From: Ignavibacteriota bacterium | GTDB lineage: Bacteria > Bacteroidota > Ignavibacteria > Kapaibacteriales > UBA961 | Length of the DNA: 32,768 nucleotides | NCBI GenBank assembly: GCA_016197185.1 | Contig: JACPWH010000165.1 | Span: forward strand, 1 to 32,768 | Reading direction: 5' to 3' | Part shown: in pieces, positions 28,401 through 32,768 of the stretch | Layout of the letters: the number at the start of each line of letters is the position of its first letter | Position numbering within the stretch: position 1 is the first letter of the stretch | Notes under the pieces: generated by a model | Told to the model about the DNA's origin: nothing | The model's database searches: none | What the model saw: the letters and a program-made list of their open reading frames with translations, nothing else | Position numbers and translations under genes: made by a program

Positions 28401-28420
28401 AGAAGATAGTAAAAGAATAA
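22403..28420 (+). CDS. Giant secreted FG-GAP (integrin-alpha-like) repeat protein with Fn3-like and Ig/PKD-like domains and a T9SS type A sorting domain
   Basis: The ORF track starts at TTG 22388, but ATG 22403 with AAGGA upstream and signal peptide MKSKWYLLSMTAAIAIGAISW is more likely. 21 units of S.AGDVNGDGYSDVIVGAP.YDNG..DEGR.YVYYGS.TGL; C-terminus VKIYPNPVYNQMTLQADL...LPTGVYLLHIYIDGKHGVQKIVKE. Confidence 0.95.
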   Translation: MKSKWYLLSMTAAIAIGAISWSHFGSCPLSSDKQKATQPTAKADIDQNWYAKVTQDITKSEYFIRYQDKTKSYQSPNRSQNLRITYFDNGFSLSPRTENGKAWNVDMRLTSVSKGDKGLSLAGTDIQVKDNRMTAENADIQIEYLNKSEGMRQNFLVKNKPVGSLPLTLTLKTTTDLQPLQQGSDAILFVEKNHHNKGKVWYKDLNVWDATHSKLSAKMELHGTSLNLVVDDRNAVYPVTVDPLSTTADWTIESNQADGQLGWSIAPAGDVNGDGFTDVLVGSPKYDNGETDEGAVFVYHGSATGLGAQASKSLEINQAGASFGWSVSTAGDVNKDGYQDIIVGAPTFQNGQASEGAIFVFLGGATGVSTTAAATRESDQAGAQFGYSVACAGRINADDSSDVIVGAPYFDNVEIDEGSVFVYYGGKTGLRSDAPWTAESNQDGARMGWSVAGNTDFNRDTKSDIAVGTPLWDNGQTNEGLVSVFYGQAAGGFTPAANWTRESNQNDAQLGYSVASAGDVNGDGSSDLIAGAPFYSNGESNEGRVMAYYGNTSGLNTTESWTSESNQVNARFGQSIASAGDINNDGNSDIIIGAPLFDAGENDEGRVFIYEGSTIGISSVIGWITEGNQVNAQYGTTVAGIGDVNRDGYSDVAVGAPYYDNGELDEGRAFAYYGSATGIGSAVGVFESNKVGGQMGFSVASAGDVNGDGFSDMIVGVPGADFGQAGEGKAYIFAGSASGVNTTPAWSYESNQTGAAFGYSVSTAGDINADGYSDVIVGAPLFDSAQTDEGRAFAFYGSAGSAAVTPSWSTGISQAGAHFGTSVACVGDLNKDTYSEIAIGAPYADSGQTDEGMVFVYRGSLLGVNSTAAWIGEGNQANAHYGWSIASANDINGDGYADIVVGAPDANADADGATEGRVYAYYGSTTFPQASASWFADTQQDGADFGTSVSSAGDVNGDGYCDLIIGIPNFQNGQTGEGRAVVYYGGASGPGTVPNWTMEVNQANAEFGYAVSGGGDINGDGYADVIVGAPSYTNGQQSEGSMFVYFGSATGLSLAANMTAESDQANSDFGASVAIAGDFNGDGYSDIYAGCPGYDNGQNDEGRVYVYAGKYNGVSATANWAVDGAQAFTEYGFSVSSAGDVNGDGFADAVVSAPYFDAAFNDEGRVYLYLGSAAGLSATPINSLSPVGREGALFGWKVSGAGDINADGFADIIIGVPYYDANGGADIDAGRVYIYYGSQAGLTNTPTVLESSQAGSQFGFSVAGIGDVNNDGYSDIAIGSPRYDNTLSDEGRVTVLYGSSTGLNTTISWTQDGEQVGAFYGNSVAGAGDVNRDGISDLIVGAYLYDNGQPDEGRAYIYYGTTNGLSTVAAWTSESNQEGAQYGFTVSGAGDVNGDSYSDVLVSAIWYNGTFSNEGRVYLYNGGASGVAATPSWTAVGAQEAAEFGKGISAAGDVNGDGYGDILIGSPLFDNGTQLDAGRVYLYNGSSTGLSATASWMGDPSQENTEFGSSVAGLGDVNGDGYADFAVGARHFDNTLKDRGRVAVFYGNGIAGTQVAPQQFRADFTASIVPPLRPQSATSVGLQVFGRTPVGRSEVKAQFEVKPLSVAFNGTGLVVTPSWTSVGTAGTAMNQVIAGLTNATSYKWRVRFQYRASNGTLQPYSRWYTNGFIAPTETDFRTGSVCNLAVNAGTDITVCMGNGKVIGKVATGGIDPVTYSWAPAEGLSSASVPTPLANPQVPTTYIVTVNDANGCVSRDTVMVDVKPNLSVTVGNDLFVCSGESVQLSSQLTGGTAPFVYAWLPSFSLNSAAIKNPIAFPSVNTTYILTVTDFNNCISRDTITVGVNPLAARPDITQSKDTLISSPAVKYQWAKNGNDIPGATSQKYTYSPTGKGTYTVTITNEDGCKATSNPRTVGSPSDVDELSTVGVKIYPNPVYNQMTLQADLENPSEVRIMVDNLLGGRMLTMSEMAQAGSYNKNIDLENLPTGVYLLHIYIDGKHGVQKIVKE
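23148..27054. repeat. 21 tandem FG-GAP-encoding units, about 186 bp each (approximate borders)
   Basis: Counted occurrences of the DxNxDxxxDxxxG calcium-loop motif in the translation of the 22403-28420 frame. Confidence 0.85.
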
Positions 28421-28443
28421 AATCTTAATGGAAACAAATTCTT

Positions 28444-28480
28444 ACGGCGGGAGAGAAGAATTACTTCTCCCGCCGTTTTT
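28444..28480 (+). terminator. Rho-independent terminator of the FG-GAP gene
   Basis: ACGGCGGGAG (28444-28453) / CTCCCGCCGT (28467-28476), GC-rich stem followed by a T tract. Confidence 0.9.
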
Positions 28481-28494
28481 AATTATCCCCTGCC

Positions 28495-30039
28495 ATGAAA
28501 TTTTCGCTCAGGACCCGGCTGACTGCTTGGTATAGTATGATTGTGATGGTTACTCTGACGGCATTAGGGGTAATTGCATATTTTGCTGTGTCCAATGAAC
28601 TCAATCAGAATCTTGATGTATCGCTGGTACGGGTAGCTTCGTCTCTTGATAGAATTATACAAAAGAAACAGGTAGAAACTCAAAAACCCCTAAAACCAGC
28701 ACCACTTCGGAAGAAGAAGACGAGAAAAGGAAAGTTAGTACCCGATAGCACAAAAAGGGATTCATTTGCTTTTTTTAGACAAAATGATGCTTTGAATAGT
28801 GATTCGCTTACTGAGGCTTCGGATTCGTCGCAAGAGGAAGATCAAAATCCGGTATGGTCGGCAGTATATGAACATATTTTGCTAAACTCAAAAAATTATT
28901 TCATTCAGATTGCAGATCTTAATAACCAAGTAGTCTATCGTTCCGAGAATTTACAGCCGGATTCGCTGCCTCTGTTTCAGAACCTTGATGCGGAAACAAA
29001 TGACTCTAAGAAATTTGTGCCTTATACCCTTCATTCACAGCAGCTGCGGCTGTATGTAGGAAAAACCAAATTTGCTCAAATATCAATAGGATATACCGTA
29101 GAAGAAATTAGAGAGACACTAAACAGCTTGTTTTCTTATCTCTTGATTGCATTTCCTATTGTCGTAATTTTTTCTACACTTGGCGGATGGTTTCTGGCAA
29201 AGGTTTCTCTTCAACCGGTGGATGATATTACCCGGTCTGCACAGGAGATCACGGCTCACAATCTCAGTCGTCGCTTGCCGATGCCTCTTGCAAATGATGA
29301 AATTGCACGTTTGACTGCCACATTAAATCAAATGATAGAACGGCTGGAAGCATCATTTATTCAGATTCGGCAATTTACTGCTGATGCTTCTCATGAACTT
29401 CGCACCCCGCTTGCAATATTAATGGGTGAACTTGAGGTTGCACTACGAAGTCCTAAATCGGCTGAACAATATCGAAATATTATGGTGAGCGCGCAGGAAG
29501 AAGTTTCTCGCCTCTCGCAAGTGGTAAGAAATCTACTCGAATTATCAAAGGCAGAATCCGGTCAGGTAAAAATTGATATGGTCAGATTGAGCGTTAGCAA
29601 TTTAATAATCGATATTTGCGAAGATATAGAATTGTTAGCCGAAGAAAAGAATCAAAAGCTCGAGATGATAATTGAACCGGATATAATGATTCTTGGAGAT
29701 AAAAATCGCCTCCATCAAGCTTTTCTGAATATCGTAGAAAACGCAGTAAAATATACTCCTGAGCGCGGCTCGATATTAGTGCGGTTATTACGTGAATCAG
29801 GGTATGCAGTACTCAGAGTGAGCGACACAGGTATTGGAATACCCGAAGGAGACCTCCCCCATATATTCGACAGGTTTTACCGTGTAGATAAGGCTCGCTC
29901 GCAAGATGTACAAGGCAACGGATTGGGACTGGCAATCGTAAAATGGATTATCGAAGCACATCACGGTACAATATCAGTCGAAAGCATTGTAGGCAAAGGG
30001 ACAATCTTTACAGTTCGATTCAAAGAAGAGTTAATGTGA
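28495..30039 (+). CDS. Membrane sensor histidine kinase (HAMP-HisKA-HATPase_c)
   Basis: Two TM segments, HAMP (LQPVDDITRSAQEITAHNLSRRLP), H-box FTADASHELRTPLAILMGELEVALRS, N-box NRLHQAFLNIVENAVKYTPE, G-boxes VSDTGIGIPEGDLPHIFDRFYRVDKAR, GNGLGLAIVKWIIEAHHGTISVES. No response regulator adjacent. Confidence 0.96.
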   Translation: MKFSLRTRLTAWYSMIVMVTLTALGVIAYFAVSNELNQNLDVSLVRVASSLDRIIQKKQVETQKPLKPAPLRKKKTRKGKLVPDSTKRDSFAFFRQNDALNSDSLTEASDSSQEEDQNPVWSAVYEHILLNSKNYFIQIADLNNQVVYRSENLQPDSLPLFQNLDAETNDSKKFVPYTLHSQQLRLYVGKTKFAQISIGYTVEEIRETLNSLFSYLLIAFPIVVIFSTLGGWFLAKVSLQPVDDITRSAQEITAHNLSRRLPMPLANDEIARLTATLNQMIERLEASFIQIRQFTADASHELRTPLAILMGELEVALRSPKSAEQYRNIMVSAQEEVSRLSQVVRNLLELSKAESGQVKIDMVRLSVSNLIIDICEDIELLAEEKNQKLEMIIEPDIMILGDKNRLHQAFLNIVENAVKYTPERGSILVRLLRESGYAVLRVSDTGIGIPEGDLPHIFDRFYRVDKARSQDVQGNGLGLAIVKWIIEAHHGTISVESIVGKGTIFTVRFKEELM

Positions 30040-30054
30040 TGAAAAGGCATTTTC

Positions 30055-30086
30055 TTTGATTTTCCCCGAAAAAAGTCCTACTTTTG
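30055..30086 (+). promoter_or_regulatory. Bacteroidota-type sigma-A promoter for ileS (TTTG-N20-TACTTTTG)
   Basis: TTTG at 30055-30058, 20-nt spacer, TACTTTTG at 30079-30086, about 55 bp before ATG 30142. Confidence 0.75.
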
Positions 30087-30141
30087 CGGCTTGAAATTTC
30101 TTCAACATACTAAAATTTATTCGAGTTCTCAATTTTAAACA

Positions 30142-32679
30142 ATGTACAATCAATTACCTGACAAAATAAGTTATCCCGATTTAGAACAAGACACTCTCAC
30201 GTTTTGGGAATCAGAAGGTATCTTTGAACAATCTCTCGAGCTACGTAAAAATTCACCGTATTTCAGCTTTTATGAAGGTCCGCCTACCGTGAACGGTAAG
30301 CCGGGTATTCATCACTTGATGGCACGAACCCTCAAGGATTTAATTTGCCGTTATAAAACTATGTCCGGCTATTATGTTCGCCGTCAAGCCGGATGGGACA
30401 CGCATGGACTTCCAGTGGAAATTGCCGTAGAAAAGCAACTCGGACTTGTGAATAAATCCGACATAGAAAAAATGGGAGTTGAGAAGTTTAACCGGGCATG
30501 TAAGGAGCTCGTTTATAGCAATATCAAGATGGAAAGGGGCTGGAGCGACTTCACCCGTAGAATGGGGTATTGGGTTGATATGGATGCTGCTTACGTCACT
30601 TGCACTAACGATTATATCGAATCGGTTTGGTGGGCGTTAAAACAGTTTTTCGATAAAGGACTTATCTACAAGGGCTTCAAGGTTGTCCCCCAATCCCCTA
30701 CGATTGAAACACCGCTCAGTTCACACGAGCTTTCGCTTGGTTATAGAGAAGTTAGAGACCCAAATTGCTACTTGAAATTAAAGTTGGTCTCCTCCCCTGT
30801 TGCCGATGTAGAAGGTGCTTCAATTATTGTGTGGACAACTACTCCCTGGACACTTTTTGCGAACACTGCCCTTGCAGTCGGTGAAAATATAGAATATGTA
30901 TTGGTGAAAAATACTCATCAAGTTGATGGAGCTTCTGCAAGTGAGAATTTAGTATTGGCAGGTTCGCGCTTATCAATCTTAGACGGTGAAGTGGAAATTA
31001 TTGCTACATTCACAGGCAAAGAATTACTCAGAACCCGCTACGAAAAGATATTCCCATATTGTGAAATTGATCCTGCAAAATATCCGAATGCCCTCAGTAT
31101 TCTACCGGGGACATTTGTTTCTACCGACGACGGTTCCGGAGTGGTTCATCTTGCTCCTGCATTTGGTGTGGATGACTTTGAAATGTCTAAAAAATTCGGT
31201 CTGCCGATGCTGCAACCAGTTACACCAAACGGACACTTTACAACTGAAGTGGAAGAATTTGCAGGTCGGGCAATCAAAACTTTCAAGTATGCAGATCATA
31301 CCGAAGAAGGTTCGGACAAGGATATTATCATTGCACTCAAAAAAGCAGGAAAAATCTATAAATCCTCGATGGACTATCTTCACAGCTATCCTCATTGCTG
31401 GCGGACAGATAATCCGGTGATGTATTATGCCCGTGATTCTTGGTTTATCAAATCACCTGAGTATAAAGAAACGATGATTGAGCTTAACAAAACCATTCGC
31501 TGGCAACCGCCTGAAATAGGTGCAGGGCGGTTCGGAAATTGGTTGGAAGAAGTGAAGGAATGGTCATTATCCCGTGATAGGTTCTGGGGAACTCCTCTCC
31601 CTATTTGGGTAAGCGAAGACGGCAAAGATATGTTTGCTGTCGGTTCAATTGCCGAATTGAACGAAGGATTATACGAAATGCGCGAAGGGGCTTTAATTCC
31701 TGTCCCCGAATCGGGTGTTGAGGTGGATTTGCACCGTCCGTTTGTTGATCATGTTGTCTTCAAACGTAACGGTAAATTATACAGGCGAGTGCATGAAGTT
31801 GTGGATGTATGGTTTGATTCAGGTGCAGTTCCGTTTGCACAGATGCACTATCCGTTCGAGAATCAGGAACTTTTTGAAAAAAGTTTCCCAGGTGATTATG
31901 TAGCCGAAGGAATCGATCAAACTCGCGGATGGTTTTACACGATGCACAATATCGCATCGGCAATCTTCGGGAAGCCTGCCTATAAAACCATTATCGTAAA
32001 CGAACTCATATTGGATAAAAACGGACAAAAAATGTCCAAATCGAAAGGTAACACCGTTGACCCGTTCGAGATGATGTCAAAATACGGGGCTGATGCCGTT
32101 CGCTGGTATTTTTTAGTGAATAATCCGCCATGGAAACCGACACTTTTCAATACAAAAGACATTGAGGATACTGTTATAGCTGATTTTTTCCGTTCGCTGA
32201 CTAATTCCTTTAAATTCTATGCTCTCTATGCAAACATCGACGACATTTCGGGTATGGAAGCCGAAGTTCCAATAAGTGAACGCCCGGAACTTGACAGATG
32301 GATATTAAGCTGCCTTAATTCAGTTATCAAGCAATACACAGAGTATATGGAAGCTTACGAAGTGACAAGAGCTGCACGTTTACTCCAGGATTTTGCACGA
32401 AACGAAGTATCAAATTGGTATGTACGCCGCAATCGCCGTCGTTTTTGGAAAGGTGAAAAGGATAGTGAAAAATTGGCAGCATATCAAACCTTGAGAACTG
32501 TTTTGGTGAATATAGTCACACTCATGGCTCCGGCTGCTCCATTTTTATCAGAGGATTTGTTCCGAAGATTACGCACAGAAAATGACCCTGCATCTGTTCA
32601 TCTTATGAATTTCCCTGTTTGCAACGAATCGTTCGTGGATATAGCATTTGAACGCAGAATTGAGATTGCTCTGCCTTAA
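30142..32679 (+). CDS. ileS: Isoleucyl-tRNA synthetase (frame stops early; C-terminal region missing or frameshifted)
   Basis: FYEGPPTVNGKPGIHHLMARTLKD (HIGH-like), GWDTHGLPVE, WTTTPWTLFANTALAV, EGIDQTRGWFYT, DKNGQKMSKSKGNTVDPF (KMSKS), anticodon-binding domain ...LMAPAAPFLSEDLFRRL. Ends at 845 aa, shorter than the roughly 1000 aa or more expected. Confidence 0.95.
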   Translation: MYNQLPDKISYPDLEQDTLTFWESEGIFEQSLELRKNSPYFSFYEGPPTVNGKPGIHHLMARTLKDLICRYKTMSGYYVRRQAGWDTHGLPVEIAVEKQLGLVNKSDIEKMGVEKFNRACKELVYSNIKMERGWSDFTRRMGYWVDMDAAYVTCTNDYIESVWWALKQFFDKGLIYKGFKVVPQSPTIETPLSSHELSLGYREVRDPNCYLKLKLVSSPVADVEGASIIVWTTTPWTLFANTALAVGENIEYVLVKNTHQVDGASASENLVLAGSRLSILDGEVEIIATFTGKELLRTRYEKIFPYCEIDPAKYPNALSILPGTFVSTDDGSGVVHLAPAFGVDDFEMSKKFGLPMLQPVTPNGHFTTEVEEFAGRAIKTFKYADHTEEGSDKDIIIALKKAGKIYKSSMDYLHSYPHCWRTDNPVMYYARDSWFIKSPEYKETMIELNKTIRWQPPEIGAGRFGNWLEEVKEWSLSRDRFWGTPLPIWVSEDGKDMFAVGSIAELNEGLYEMREGALIPVPESGVEVDLHRPFVDHVVFKRNGKLYRRVHEVVDVWFDSGAVPFAQMHYPFENQELFEKSFPGDYVAEGIDQTRGWFYTMHNIASAIFGKPAYKTIIVNELILDKNGQKMSKSKGNTVDPFEMMSKYGADAVRWYFLVNNPPWKPTLFNTKDIEDTVIADFFRSLTNSFKFYALYANIDDISGMEAEVPISERPELDRWILSCLNSVIKQYTEYMEAYEVTRAARLLQDFARNEVSNWYVRRNRRRFWKGEKDSEKLAAYQTLRTVLVNIVTLMAPAAPFLSEDLFRRLRTENDPASVHLMNFPVCNESFVDIAFERRIEIALP

Positions 32680-32768
32680 ACGGGTTACCCATGTCTTTCA
32701 ACATTGGAAATCCGGCGGGTAGTTCACTTAGCTCTCGAAAAACAGCCAGGATGCGGTACAACGCCAGC

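Noticed and set aside
32655-32768. Programmed frameshift or recoding in ileS
   Set aside because: More than one indel would be needed within ~100 bp and there is no obvious slippery site or structure; sequence error or decay is simpler.
1-32768. tRNA/rRNA genes, CRISPR arrays, transposases, toxin-antitoxin or defence islands
   Set aside because: Looked for in both strands by eye; none recognised. Short degenerate RNAs could still be missed without a covariance-model search.

Overview
The window looks like an ordinary chromosomal segment of a flagellated member of the Bacteroidota/Chlorobi (FCB) group. SusC/SusD-type genes, two proteins ending in T9SS-type sorting domains, two exact TTTG-N20-TAnnTTTG Bacteroidota-type promoters and a flagellin/fliS/fliD/flaG cluster occur together. 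This suggests a Kapabacteria- or Ignavibacteria-like lineage (inference, not tested). Gene order: cdsA 3' end (+), SusC/RagA (+), SusD-like (+), HTH-S24 (UmuD-like) regulator (+), then on the minus strand cysS, rpe, a 15-TPR protein, a vWA/Ig-like/WD40/T9SS giant, an MCE/MlaD protein, ssb, a FlgM-like ORF, a FliT/FlgN-like ORF, flaG, fliD, fliS and flagellin. Back on the plus strand are an archaeal-type Ogg2 glycosylase/lyase, a 2010-aa FG-GAP/T9SS protein, an orphan sensor histidine kinase, and ileS ending early near the right edge. I see no convincing new multi-gene system, and no CRISPR array, tRNA, rRNA or transposase. The best second-look items are: (1) an HTH repressor domain fused to a UmuD-type self-cleaving domain; (2) a T9SS-targeted vWA/WD40 giant with no recognisable start codon or signal peptide; (3) a 21-unit (possibly 3 x 7) FG-GAP protein whose terminator sits 15-20 bp before a histidine kinase start codon; (4) an ileS frame that stops early with C-terminal-domain-like fragments continuing downstream.
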